Source: Arminella tubonensis
GTDB lineage: Bacteria; Pseudomonadota; Alphaproteobacteria; Rhizobiales; Rhizobiaceae
Assembly (NCBI RefSeq): GCF_003240585.1
Contig: NZ_PCDP01000038.1
Location: 1-64,000 of the forward strand
Reading direction: 5' to 3'
Length of the DNA: 64,000 bases
The position numbers were made by a program, and so were the translations under genes. The notes below the pieces were generated by a model. The model saw only the letters and a list, made by a program, of their open reading frames with translations, made no database searches and had not been told where the DNA came from. Below, piece after piece: positions 15,704-24,638 of the stretch (its first letter is position 1; each line of letters begins with the position of its first letter).

Positions 15704-17032
15704 TCAGGTAATTTTGCGCGAAGTGTGCTCCAAACCCCTTAATTTTTTAGGTATTTCCCCGCCGTGAGCCCAATCGAGGAGTTCGACGGTGTGGAGGATT
15801 GGCATTGCCGAGGCGCTTGCTATCTGGGTGATGCAGCCGATATTCCCCGTGGCGATGATGTCGGCCTTCGTAGCGGCCAGGTTGCGAACCTTGCGGGCCT
15901 TGAGTTCCGCGGAAATTGCCGGCTGCATGATGTTGTAGGTGCCGGCCGATCCGCAACAGAGGTGGCCTTCTGCCGGATCGCGGACCGTGAAGCCAGCTGC
16001 CTTGAGGAGCAGTTTCGGCGCCACGGTGATCTTCTGGCCGTGCTGCATCGAACAGGCGGAGTGGTAGGCGACGACGATGCCCTTCGGCATTTGCGAAGGC
16101 AGGTCGAGGGTTGCCAGATATTCGGTGATGTCCTTGGCCAGCGCCGAGACCTTCGCCGCCTTTTCCGCGTAGGCCGGGTCGAGCCGCAGCATATGGCCGT
16201 AGTCCTTGATCGTCGTGCCGCAGCCCGACGCGGTAATAATGATTGCATCCAGCCCGCCGCTTTCGATCTCGCGGTTCCAGACGTCGACATTGGCGCGGGC
16301 ATTGGCCAGGGCCTGATTTTCGCGGCCCATGTGATGGACCAGCGCGCCGCAGCACCCCTCTCCCTCGGGCACCACGACCTCGACGCCGAGGCGGGTCAGG
16401 AGCCGAATGGTAGCTTCGTTGATCGCCGGATCGAGCACCGGCTGGGCGCAGCCGGTGAGGATCGCGACGCGGCCACGGACCTTTGCCTCCGGCGGATAGG
16501 TTGCGGGCTTAGAGAAGGGCGATGGCGACGGTACCGAACGCGGCGCCAGATCGAGCATAGCGGCGAAAGGTGCCAGTGCGGGCAGGCGCTTGAGCAGCCC
16601 CTTGAAGGGTTGACCGAGCCTTGCAAGGGTCAGCGCCATACGGAAGCGGCCGGGATAAGGAAGCACGGCGGCGAGGATATTGCGCGTCAGCCGATCGATG
16701 AAGGGGCGTCTGTACGTCTCTTCGATATGGGCGCGGGCGTGGTCGATCAGGTGCATGTAGTCGACGCCGGACGGGCAGGTCGTCACGCAGGCGAGACACG
16801 ACAGGCAGCGGTCGATATGGGTGACCACCTCGACGTCGGCGGGACGCCCGTTCTCCAGCATGTCCTTGATGAGATAGATGCGGCCGCGCGGGCTATCGAG
16901 CTCGTTTCCGAGCGTCACATAGGTAGGACAGGTCGCGGTGCAGAAGCCGCAATGCACGCATTTGCGCAGGATCTTCTCGGATTCCGCCACATGCGGATCG
17001 GCAAGCTGCTCGGCGGTGAAGTTGGTTTGCAT
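15704..17032 (-). CDS. glcF: Glycolate oxidase iron-sulfur subunit
   Basis: 442 residues. Two [4Fe-4S] binding motifs lie near the N-terminus (CVHCGFCTATCPTY and CLSCLACVTTCPSGVDY), followed by two CCG domains (GEGCCGALVHHMG and HLCCGSAGTYN). GlcF passes electrons from the flavin subunits GlcD/GlcE to the quinone pool during oxidation of glycolate to glyoxylate. It is the third gene of glcD-glcE-glcF, but separated from glcE by about 200 bases containing palindromic repeat copy C, whereas glcD and glcE overlap. Confidence 0.95.
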   Translation of the reverse strand: MQTNFTAEQLADPHVAESEKILRKCVHCGFCTATCPTYVTLGNELDSPRGRIYLIKDMLENGRPADVEVVTHIDRCLSCLACVTTCPSGVDYMHLIDHARAHIEETYRRPFIDRLTRNILAAVLPYPGRFRMALTLARLGQPFKGLLKRLPALAPFAAMLDLAPRSVPSPSPFSKPATYPPEAKVRGRVAILTGCAQPVLDPAINEATIRLLTRLGVEVVVPEGEGCCGALVHHMGRENQALANARANVDVWNREIESGGLDAIIITASGCGTTIKDYGHMLRLDPAYAEKAAKVSALAKDITEYLATLDLPSQMPKGIVVAYHSACSMQHGQKITVAPKLLLKAAGFTVRDPAEGHLCCGSAGTYNIMQPAISAELKARKVRNLAATKADIIATGNIGCITQIASASAMPILHTVELLDWAHGGEIPKKLRGLEHTSRKIT

Positions 17033-17070
17033 TTATGGGGACTCCGACCGGCTATGTTGCGGAGGATGGG

Positions 17071-17209
17071 ACCCCCCTCTGTCGCTACGCGACATCTCCC
17101 CCACAAGGGGGGAGATTGGGCGCCCGGAGCGGATATCACGGAGCTCCCAAGCAGCAGCATATAATCTCCCCCCTTGTGGGGGAGATGCCCGACAGGGCAG
17201 AGGGGGGTT
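17071..17209. repeat. Long palindromic intergenic repeat, family 1, copy C
   Basis: Two inverted arms starting ACCCCCCTCTGTC and ending GGGGGGTT, each with an inner stem-loop (left GTCGC TAC GCGAC) and the CTCCCCCACAAGGGGGGAG hairpin. It lies between glcE and glcF, both on the minus strand, so it would be part of the operon transcript. Confidence 0.92.
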
Positions 17210-17229
17210 GCACGCGCCAAACGACATGA

Positions 17230-18432
17230 TCACCCCATCTTCCCCGGGTTGAATATCCCCTTCGGATCGAATTTAGCCTTCACCCGCTGCGACAGCAATG
17301 CGACTGCCTCAGGCTCCGGCTGGAATGCTGCCGTCGAGGCGCGGTCTTTGTCCGGTGCCCTGAGCAAAGTCGCATGCCCACCGCCGAGCGCGTGGATATA
17401 GCGGCGCACGAGATCGCCTTCGGGTTCGGCTTCCATGCGCAGCCAGACGAGGCCGCCCTGCCAATCGTAGAATGCATCGACACCGGCCTGGAGCCGAAGC
17501 GCTGCGACGAGCTGATGGCCGATGCCGGGTGCGACGGATACCCGCCAGACCGGCCGCATCGTTCCGTCGGCAAAGGGCAGCACGTCGCGGATATCGCGCC
17601 AGATCCAGCGGCTCTGCTCGTCGTCAAGCCGCGTGACCCGGCCACGGCCGGCCATCGCGGCCGCGAGCTTTTCCATCCGGACGTCGACGGAAGCGGGCAG
17701 GCCCTCGATGCGCAACACGGTCGCCTCGCCCTCCGGCAGCTTTCCGCCGAGAAATTTCCAGACGACCGTAAGCGGCAGGTGGGCAGCACCCGAGACCTCA
17801 AGCGGCAGCGCCATTGCCGCCGCCATCGCGGCAGTCGCCTCGGCATCGTTGAGACCGGAGACGACAAGCGTTTGCTGCGATTTCGGCGTCGGCGGCACGC
17901 GAAAGGTGACCTCGGTCAGAAGGCCGAGCGTGCCGTGCGATCCGGCCATCAGCTTGGCCAGATCGAGCCCGGTGACGTTCTTCATTACCCGGCCGCCGGC
18001 CTTGACGATCTCCCCACGGCCGTTGACGAAGCGCACGCCGAGCAGGCTGTCGCGGGCGGCACCCGAGAGAAGCCGGCGTGGGCCGGAGACATTGGCGGCG
18101 AAGATCCCGCCGATGGTCGGCGCGCCTGATGTGCCCATCAGCGGACGATGATCCATCGGCTCGAAAGCCATCATTTGACTGTTGGCGGCAAGGGCCGCCT
18201 CAACCTCGACAACAGGGGTGCCGGCGCGCACGGTCATGACCATCTCGCCGGGATTATAGGCGACGATCCCGGTGAGACCGGTCGAGCGTAGATCTGTCTC
18301 CGCTTCGAACGCATTGCCGAAACCGGATCGCGTGTTGCCGCCGGCGATCGAAAGCGAGGCACCACGCTCCGCGTGATCGCGGATGATCGCGGCCGCTTCC
18401 TCTTCCGTGACAGGCACTTGCATTTCGTTCAT
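17230..18432 (-). CDS. glcE: Glycolate oxidase FAD-binding subunit
   Basis: 400 residues of the FAD-binding type 4 (PCMH) fold. LSIAGGNTRSGFGNA, MSTSGAPTIGGIFAANVSGP-like segment at about residues 95-115 and VMKNVTGLDLAKLMAGSHGTLG are typical of GlcE, which is shorter than GlcD and shares the N-terminal flavin domain. Start ATG at 18432 overlaps the glcD stop by four bases (18429-18432). The frame is open far upstream inside glcD but that part is a shadow. Confidence 0.94.
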   Translation of the reverse strand: MNEMQVPVTEEEAAAIIRDHAERGASLSIAGGNTRSGFGNAFEAETDLRSTGLTGIVAYNPGEMVMTVRAGTPVVEVEAALAANSQMMAFEPMDHRPLMGTSGAPTIGGIFAANVSGPRRLLSGAARDSLLGVRFVNGRGEIVKAGGRVMKNVTGLDLAKLMAGSHGTLGLLTEVTFRVPPTPKSQQTLVVSGLNDAEATAAMAAAMALPLEVSGAAHLPLTVVWKFLGGKLPEGEATVLRIEGLPASVDVRMEKLAAAMAGRGRVTRLDDEQSRWIWRDIRDVLPFADGTMRPVWRVSVAPGIGHQLVAALRLQAGVDAFYDWQGGLVWLRMEAEPEGDLVRRYIHALGGGHATLLRAPDKDRASTAAFQPEPEAVALLSQRVKAKFDPKGIFNPGKMG

Positions 18433-19868
18433 GCGGCTGTTCGTCCATCGAGCGGGAAAACTTTCGACGGGTTGAGTATCCAACCGGCGTCGAAGGCGCT
18501 GCGCACCGCCATCATCTGCGCGAGGTCGACCTCTGCATACTGGTGGCGCATCAGGTCGCGCTTTTCGATGCCAACGCCGTGTTCGCCGGTAAGACAGCCA
18601 CCGGCGTCGACGCAGAGCCTGAGGATATCCATGCCGGCCGCCTCGGCCTTGGCGGATTCTTCGGGATCGTTGGCGTTGAAGAGGATCAACGGGTGCATGT
18701 TTCCATCGCCGGCGTGGAAGACATTGGCAACCCGCAGGCCATAATGCGCGACGATTTCGGAGGTCTTCTGCAGGACGTATGAGAGCTGGCTGAGCGGTAC
18801 GGTGCCGTCCATGCAGATATAATCGGCTATCCGGCCCGTGGCGCCGAAGGCGGATTTGCGGCCCTTCCAGATCAGCGCCGCTTCGGCGGCGGACTGACAT
18901 TCGCGCACCGTCTTCACCGCATGCCGGCGGGCGATCTCGACGACGTTTTTCAACATCAGGTCCATTTCCGCCTCGGAACCTTCGACCTCGACGATCAGCA
19001 GCGCGCCGACATCGAGCGGATATCCTGCATGGGCGAAAGCTTCGCAAATCTCGATCGCCGGCTTGTCCATGAATTCGATCGCCACGGGTATGATCCCCGA
19101 TGCGATGACCTCGGAGACGCAGGCGCCCGCCTGCTCCGATGTGTCGAAGCCGAACAGCACGGGGCGCGATCCCTCAGGCTTGGCGATCAGCCGCACCGTT
19201 GCCTCTGTGACGATGCCAAGCTGACCTTCCGAGCCGCAGACGAGACCGAGCAGGTCATAGCCTGCCGCATCCAGCGCCTTGCCGCCGAGCTCTATGACTG
19301 ATCCGTCGACCAGGACCATCTTGACGCCGAGGAGGTTGTTGGTCGTCACACCATATTTCAGACAGTGCGCGCCGCCGGAATTCATCGCGATATTGCCGCC
19401 GATCGTACAGGCGAGCTGGGAGCTCGGATCAGGGGCGTAGAAGAAACCATCCGCCGAGACGCTTTCGGAAATATTGAGGTTCGTCACGCCGGCCTGGACG
19501 ACAGCCGCGCGATTGGCAAAATCGATCTCGAGGATGCGGTTCATCTTCGAGAGACCGAGGACGACCGCGTCCTCCTGCGGGATAGCACCGCCAGACAACG
19601 ACGTGCCGGCGCCGCGCGGGACAACGGGAATGCCGTATCTGTGGCAGTATTTCATGACGGCTGCGACTTCCGCCGTGCTGCGCGGCAGGGCGACGGCCAG
19701 GGGAATACGTCGATAGGAAACAAAGGCATCGGTCTCGAATGGCACCAGCTCCCGCGCCTCATGGATGAGGCATTCGGGCGGCAGCAGGTCGATGAGATCG
19801 GCAACAATCTCCTTGCGGCGCGCCAGGACATCGGCACGCGGCGCCAGAAACGAAATGGCCTCCACCAT
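18429..19868 (-). CDS. glcD: Glycolate oxidase FAD-linked subunit
   Basis: 479 residues. FAD-binding type 4 domain with VVPRGAGTSLSGGAIP and IGGNIAMNSGGAHCLKYG, and the C-terminal FAD-oxidase domain with NVFHAGDGNMHPLI and CLTGEHGVGIEKR. GlcD is the catalytic flavoprotein for glycolate (and D-lactate) oxidation. ATG at 19868 has GAGGAG five bases upstream; an in-frame ATG-rich extension to 19889 is less likely. First gene of glcDEF. No GlcC-type regulator is adjacent; the neighbouring LysR gene at 20203 is on the same strand and separated by a repeat. Confidence 0.95.
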   Translation of the reverse strand: MVEAISFLAPRADVLARRKEIVADLIDLLPPECLIHEARELVPFETDAFVSYRRIPLAVALPRSTAEVAAVMKYCHRYGIPVVPRGAGTSLSGGAIPQEDAVVLGLSKMNRILEIDFANRAAVVQAGVTNLNISESVSADGFFYAPDPSSQLACTIGGNIAMNSGGAHCLKYGVTTNNLLGVKMVLVDGSVIELGGKALDAAGYDLLGLVCGSEGQLGIVTEATVRLIAKPEGSRPVLFGFDTSEQAGACVSEVIASGIIPVAIEFMDKPAIEICEAFAHAGYPLDVGALLIVEVEGSEAEMDLMLKNVVEIARRHAVKTVRECQSAAEAALIWKGRKSAFGATGRIADYICMDGTVPLSQLSYVLQKTSEIVAHYGLRVANVFHAGDGNMHPLILFNANDPEESAKAEAAGMDILRLCVDAGGCLTGEHGVGIEKRDLMRHQYAEVDLAQMMAVRSAFDAGWILNPSKVFPLDGRTAA

Positions 19869-20202
19869 GGTACTCCTCATACAAGCCAAGCAACGGGCAT
19901 GTTGTTTCTTTTAATAGCCTCCGTCGAGAATACAATCGGCTTGCGGGGTCGCGATGGTGTTCAGTGGCGTCGAACAAGAGTCATATTTCGTGGCCTCTCG
20001 CCAAGCCGCCCCCCTCTGTCACCTGCGGTGACATCTCCCCCACAGGTGGGGAGAATGGAGTTTTCCGGGCCTGCGTGGCAAAACAAACAAAGCTCAGTTG
20101 TACCGAAATTCGAGGGCGCGTCAGATTGTTCTCCCCACCCGTGGGGGAGATGTCGGCCCGGCCGACAGAGGGGGGCGGCTTGGCGAGAGGGGTATTGAGG
20201 GC
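19869..20202. other. Intergenic region upstream of glcD
   Basis: 334 bases containing palindromic repeat copy D (19994-20190) and, next to glcD, about 120 bases that must hold the glcDEF promoter. No gene was found. Confidence 0.7.
19994..20190. repeat. Long palindromic intergenic repeat, family 1, copy D
   Basis: The longest copy. Outer inverted ends are 27 bases and perfect, beginning CCTCTCGCCAAGCCG then six C and TCTGTC. Inner stem-loops and diverged CTCCCC/GGGGAG hairpins follow; the arms are separated by about 75 bases of variable sequence, longer than in the other copies. Confidence 0.92.
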
Positions 20203-21060
20203 TCACCCACCCAGCCGCTCTATCACGACATCGAGCAGCGCACGCAGTCTCGCCAGCCGCTTCAGGTCGCGGTGATAGCCGATCCAGGTGTCGCGGCCGG
20301 GTGGTTTTTCTGTCGTTTCCACGGGCTCGATAGCGGCGATCCTGTCGCCAAGGGGGCGCGGCAGGACGGCGAGGCCGGCGCCGGATGCGCAGAGCGTTGC
20401 CTGGACCTCGCGGTTGTTGCTGCGCATTGCGACGGTGGCGTTCGGCAGGATGCGTTTCAGCCATGCCACATCGGGCATGCCGCTGAAAGCTTCGTCCATG
20501 GTGATCAGGCGTGCGCCTGCGCCGTCCCCTTCCCTCGGGCGGTCATCGCCCTTCCTGATATAAAGGGCGTAGTCGATACGCATCAGCTTGCGGGAGATGA
20601 CCTCCGGCTCGGTGAAGGGCGTGATGCGGAAGACGAGATCGGCTTCGCGCCGCGATAAACTGAGGAGGCGGCTTTCGGTGATCAACTCGACTATTATCCC
20701 CGGGTGAAGCCGTGAAAAATCGGCGAGGACGGGCGAAAGGACATGCGCGCCGAACCAGTCGGATGACGAGAGCCTCAGCGTCCCGTCCAGTTGCTTGCCC
20801 TGTCCGGCAAGCGATCGTCGCAGCGCAAGCGCCTCCTCCTCGATCCGCTCCGCATGGCCGAGGATCGCCGAACCCTCGTCGGTGAGCACGAAGCCGGCGG
20901 CGGTGCGTTGAAACAGTGTCTGACCGACAGCGTTCTCGAACGCCCGCAGGCGCCGGCCCATGGTAGGCTGGGTCAAGTCGAGCTTCCTTGCCGCCGCCCC
21001 AAGCGTTCCCTCGCGCGCAATGGCGAGGAATATCTCGATATCGCTCCATTCCATTTGCAT
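20203..21060 (-). CDS. LysR family transcriptional regulator
   Basis: 285 residues. N-terminal winged HTH (IEIFLAIAREGTLGAAARKL, DLTQPTMGRRLRAFENAVG, then LFQRTAAGFVLTDEG) followed by the periplasmic-binding-like effector domain. It is divergent from a quinone oxidoreductase gene with about 110 bases between starts, the usual layout of a LysR regulator and its target. A dyad ATATCC...GGATAT brackets part of that gap. Confidence 0.92.
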   Translation of the reverse strand: MQMEWSDIEIFLAIAREGTLGAAARKLDLTQPTMGRRLRAFENAVGQTLFQRTAAGFVLTDEGSAILGHAERIEEEALALRRSLAGQGKQLDGTLRLSSSDWFGAHVLSPVLADFSRLHPGIIVELITESRLLSLSRREADLVFRITPFTEPEVISRKLMRIDYALYIRKGDDRPREGDGAGARLITMDEAFSGMPDVAWLKRILPNATVAMRSNNREVQATLCASGAGLAVLPRPLGDRIAAIEPVETTEKPPGRDTWIGYHRDLKRLARLRALLDVVIERLGG

Positions 21061-21169
21061 ATCCTTGCAATCGCGACTTCAAACGAAAATGCATGGATAT
21101 CGTGCAATCTATTTCATTTCCATTCTTTCTTCGACGGATCATTCTCCACCCACGCAAAGAAGGAGCAAA

Positions 21170-22171
21170 ATGATGTCCACCCAATCGACCATGAAGGCAC
21201 TGATCGTCGATAATGCAAATTCACCATTCCGGCTGACGGACATTCCGCGGCCGTTGCCGGGCGCCGGCGAAGTTCTCGTTCGGGTCAAGGCAAGCGGGGT
21301 CAATCCGCTCGATACCAAGATCCGCGCCGGTGCCGCTGGACATGCGCGACATCCCCTGCCCGCCATTCTCGGCATCGATCTTGCCGGTGTCGTCGAGGAG
21401 GTCGGGTCGGGTGTTTCCGGTTTTCGCCGCGGCGACGAGGTCTATGGCATGACCGGCGGCGTTGGAGGCGTCCAGGGGTCGCTGGCTGAATATGCAGCCG
21501 TGGATGCCGACCTCCTGGCGTTGAAGCCGCACAATCTTTCGATGCGCGAGGCCGCAGCGCTGCCGCTGGTGTTCATTACCGCGTGGGAGGGCCTGGTCGA
21601 CCGCGCCAATGTCAAGTCTGGCCAGAAAGTGCTGGTGCTCGGCGCGGGAGGCGGCGTCGGACACATCGCCGTGCAGATCGCCAAGTCATTTGGTGCGGAT
21701 GTCTATGGCGTCGACGGCGCGTCGAAAGCCGATTACCTCGCAAGTCTTGGGGCGACACCGATCGACTACGCGACTGAAACCGTCGTGGGCTATGTTCAAG
21801 CCCATACTGGCGGCAAGGGCTTCGATCTCGTCTATGATACTGTCGGCGGTGCGGGCCTCGACACGGCCTTTCAAGCCGTCAACCGATTTGGCCATGTGGT
21901 CAGTTGCCTTGGCTGGGGCACGCATGCGCTGGCGCCGCTTTCCTTCAAGGCCGCAACCTATTCCGGTGTCTTCACCTTGCTGCCGCTGCTGACCGGCGAA
22001 GGCCGCACGCATCAGGGCGATATCATGCGGCAAGCCACCAAACTGGCGGAAGCCGGACAGGTCATGCCCAAGCTTGATGCGCGCCGCTTCACATTCGCAA
22101 ATGCCGGCGAGGCGCATGAGCTCATCGCGAATCGACAGTCGAAAGGCAAGCTGGTTATCGATGTCGATTAA
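21170..22171 (+). CDS. Zinc-independent quinone oxidoreductase / MDR family alcohol dehydrogenase
   Basis: 333 residues of the medium-chain dehydrogenase family. GroES-like N-terminal domain (VLVRVKASGVNPLDTKIR, LPAILGIDLAGVVEEVG) and Rossmann domain (VLVLGAGGGVGHIAVQIAKS). The structural zinc cysteines are absent, which points to an NADPH-dependent quinone/enone reductase (QOR-like). ATG at 21170 follows AAGGAG ideally; a second ATG is at 21173. Divergent LysR gene is the probable regulator. Confidence 0.9.
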   Translation: MMSTQSTMKALIVDNANSPFRLTDIPRPLPGAGEVLVRVKASGVNPLDTKIRAGAAGHARHPLPAILGIDLAGVVEEVGSGVSGFRRGDEVYGMTGGVGGVQGSLAEYAAVDADLLALKPHNLSMREAAALPLVFITAWEGLVDRANVKSGQKVLVLGAGGGVGHIAVQIAKSFGADVYGVDGASKADYLASLGATPIDYATETVVGYVQAHTGGKGFDLVYDTVGGAGLDTAFQAVNRFGHVVSCLGWGTHALAPLSFKAATYSGVFTLLPLLTGEGRTHQGDIMRQATKLAEAGQVMPKLDARRFTFANAGEAHELIANRQSKGKLVIDVD

Positions 22172-22524
22172 AGAAGGCGGCATTCCAAGCTGGAACAACT
22201 GTACGGTGGAAAAGTCTCGCCATGCGCCCCACTGCCTCAAAAAAGGCACTTAGCGCGTTCATCGGAGGCGGCGGCGGTCGCAACAATCTTGCACGACACC
22301 GCCCTCTCAAAAAGTTTACGCTGAAATTGTAAATTCTTGTCGTTGCTCGCAAATGAAATGACGCTAAAAGGACACGCGTTGGCGTCTATTCGATGCCTCA
22401 TCACCGGATATTTTCATATTTAACAATCTTCAATTGTTAGCCGACCACCCTTTTTGCCATATGGAATACTGAAGTTTAACGTAGAATACTTATATAAGAA
22501 TGATTCTCGATTTGACCGACAAAG
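22172..22524. other. Intergenic region, AT-rich, no gene seen
   Basis: 353 bases. The distal part (22330-22510) is AT-rich with TATATA at 22491-22496 and an odd palindrome AGAATGATTCT at 22497-22507 shortly before the Nudix start. These could be promoter/operator elements. No small ORF or RNA gene could be supported. Confidence 0.45.
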
Positions 22525-23058
22525 GTGACCCAATCATTGACCCTTCTCGCCCGTCTCGCAACTGATGTACAATTGATGTTCCGGCGCCCGCCGCGGCAGC
22601 AATATGGTGCGCTTTGCTATCGGCTGAAGAAGAAGACGGGCGAGCTTGAAATGCTGCTGATGACCAGCCGCGACACCGGCCGCTGGGTTATCCCGAAGGG
22701 TTGGCCGATGGTGGGCAAGCTTTCGCACGAGGTTGCCGCCCGGGAGGCCTTCGAGGAAGCAGGCGTGCGCGGCAACGTCGAAGCAGCAGCGCTCGGGGTC
22801 TTCACCTACACCAAGATGCTGAAGGACGGGCTGAAGGTCGGCTGCAAGGTTCAGGTCTATCCGCTTGAAGTGACCGAGCTTGCCAAGAGTTTCAAGGAGC
22901 AGGGCGAGCGCAAGCTCGAATGGGTTTCCTGCGACGAGGCCGTCAAACGCGTCAACGAACCGGAACTTAGAGACCTGATACTCGTCTTCCAGGAGCGCAT
23001 GGCCGCTCGCTTGCCCATGAAACCGACGAAGGACGCCAAGCAGTCCCCACCGGAATAA
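22525..23058 (+). CDS. Nudix hydrolase
   Basis: 177 residues. The Nudix signature is present as GWPMVGK...REAFEEAGV, with the metal-binding REAFEE core; the position usually Glu after the first Gly (G-x5-E) is Lys here, as seen in some diadenosine/diphosphoinositol-polyphosphate-type relatives (inference from memory). VIPKGWPM is characteristic of this rhizobial subgroup. The reaction is likely hydrolysis of a nucleoside-diphosphate-linked compound; the substrate is unknown. No ATG is near the N-terminus: GTG at 22525 is the first possible start after an in-frame stop; ATG at 22576 would lose 17 residues. Confidence 0.88.
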   Translation: MTQSLTLLARLATDVQLMFRRPPRQQYGALCYRLKKKTGELEMLLMTSRDTGRWVIPKGWPMVGKLSHEVAAREAFEEAGVRGNVEAAALGVFTYTKMLKDGLKVGCKVQVYPLEVTELAKSFKEQGERKLEWVSCDEAVKRVNEPELRDLILVFQERMAARLPMKPTKDAKQSPPE

Positions 23059-23122
23059 TTCGCCACCCGTTGCGCGCCCGGGCCGGGAGCGCTAGTCAAC
23101 GGAACGCGATAGAAAGAATGGA

Positions 23123-24622
23123 ATGCCTGACCGCCCGGCTACACCGACAAAATGGACACTCGACAAGGATCTCGACAAACTAACCTTTGTCGAGGATGCG
23201 ACCGAGCACGTCTCAAGGCGGCTGATCGCGCCGGGCTTCGCTCTCATCTTCCTCGGTATTGCGATGCTGTTTGCCGGCATCTACGTGCTGGATCGTCCCG
23301 GCGCGACGCTGATTATCGCGGCGGTCGCGCTTGCCGGTTACATGGCGCTGAATATCGGCGCCAAGGACGTCGCCAACACGGTCGGCGCCGCCGTTGGCGC
23401 CCGGGCGATCCCCATGGCGCAGGCCCTGGTCATGGCGGCGTTTTTCGAGATTCTCGGGGCGACAGTCGCCAGCGGACCGGTGATCAAGACCATCTCGTCC
23501 AACATCGTGGACCCGTCGCAGATCCCAAACAGCAGCACCCTTGCGTGGCTGATGATGGCGGCGCTGATGGCGGCCGCCCTGTGGATCAACGTCGCGACCT
23601 GGATGAATGCGCCCGTTTCGACGACGCACGCGATCGTCGGCGCGGTTGTCGGCGCCGGCGTGGCTGCCGTCGGAGTAGAGCCGATCCATTGGCGCGTCCT
23701 GCTGGAAATATCGGCGAGCTGGATGATCACGCCGATCCTCGGCGGTGCCATCGCCGCAGGCTTTCTCTATTTCATCAAGAGCTTCATCATTTATCGCGAC
23801 GACAAGATCGCGGCCGCCAAATACTGGATTCCGATCTTGATCGGCGTCATGGCCGGCACCTTCGCCGCCTATCTCCTGCTGCAGACGGCACCCGAGGGTT
23901 CCATGTCGGGTCCGACGATACTTGCAGCGGGCATCGCCTGCGGGATAGTTGCGTGGCTGGTCGCAAGGCCGCTCGTCGCCAGGCAATCCATCGGATGCGA
24001 CAACAAGAACAGTTCCCTGCGCACGCTCTTTCGCCTGCCGCTGATCGGCTCCGCCGCGCTGCTTTGCTTTGCGCATGGAGCAAATGACGTCGCCAACGCC
24101 ATCGGACCCTTGGCTGCAATCGTCCGCGTCGCCGAGACGCATGTCGTTACCGCGCGATACGAGGCGCCGTTCTGGGTGATCCTCATCGGCGGCTGCGGGC
24201 TCTCTGTCGGCATTCTCCTATTCGGACCGCGCCTGATCCGGCTGGTCGGCGAACAGATCACCAAGCTGAACCCGATGCGTGGATACTGCGTAGCGCTCTC
24301 GGCGGCCTCCACCGTGATCGTCGCGTCGTGGTTCGGTTTCCCCGTCAGCTCCACCCACATCGCTGTCGGCGCAGTCTTCGGCGTCGGTTTCTTCCGCGAA
24401 TGGTACACCCGCAACTCCGCCCGGCGCATGGCTTACATGCGGATGAAGGCGGACGAATGGGATATCGAGGCGGAAGAGCGCAATCCGGATGAGATCAGCC
24501 GCCGCCGGCTGGTGCGTCGCTCGCATTTCATGACCATCATCGCCGCCTGGGTGGTGACGGTTCCGGCGGCCGCGACGCTTGCGGCGGTGATTTATTGGGC
24601 TATGGTCGCGCTCTTTGTTTGA
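23123..24622 (+). CDS. pit: Inorganic phosphate transporter, PiT family
   Basis: 499-residue membrane protein with about ten helices. The two PiT repeats are visible: NIGAKDVANTVGAAVGA with PVSTTHAIVGA, and HGANDVANAIGPLAA with PVSSTHIAVGAVFG. Pit proteins import phosphate as a neutral metal-phosphate complex with protons. The N-terminal ~35 residues and the charged cytoplasmic segment near residue 440 (DEWDIEAEERNPDE) are hydrophilic. No phoU-like pit accessory gene precedes it. GAAAGAATGGA precedes the ATG. The rsmE gene starts 16 bases after the stop. Confidence 0.93.
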   Translation: MPDRPATPTKWTLDKDLDKLTFVEDATEHVSRRLIAPGFALIFLGIAMLFAGIYVLDRPGATLIIAAVALAGYMALNIGAKDVANTVGAAVGARAIPMAQALVMAAFFEILGATVASGPVIKTISSNIVDPSQIPNSSTLAWLMMAALMAAALWINVATWMNAPVSTTHAIVGAVVGAGVAAVGVEPIHWRVLLEISASWMITPILGGAIAAGFLYFIKSFIIYRDDKIAAAKYWIPILIGVMAGTFAAYLLLQTAPEGSMSGPTILAAGIACGIVAWLVARPLVARQSIGCDNKNSSLRTLFRLPLIGSAALLCFAHGANDVANAIGPLAAIVRVAETHVVTARYEAPFWVILIGGCGLSVGILLFGPRLIRLVGEQITKLNPMRGYCVALSAASTVIVASWFGFPVSSTHIAVGAVFGVGFFREWYTRNSARRMAYMRMKADEWDIEAEERNPDEISRRRLVRRSHFMTIIAAWVVTVPAAATLAAVIYWAMVALFV

Positions 24623-24638
24623 ACGCTTGGGGTAGATC

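Noticed and set aside
17230..19047. 605-codon version of glcE
   Set aside because: The extra N-terminal part is a shadow within glcD; ATG 18432 overlaps the glcD stop in the usual way.
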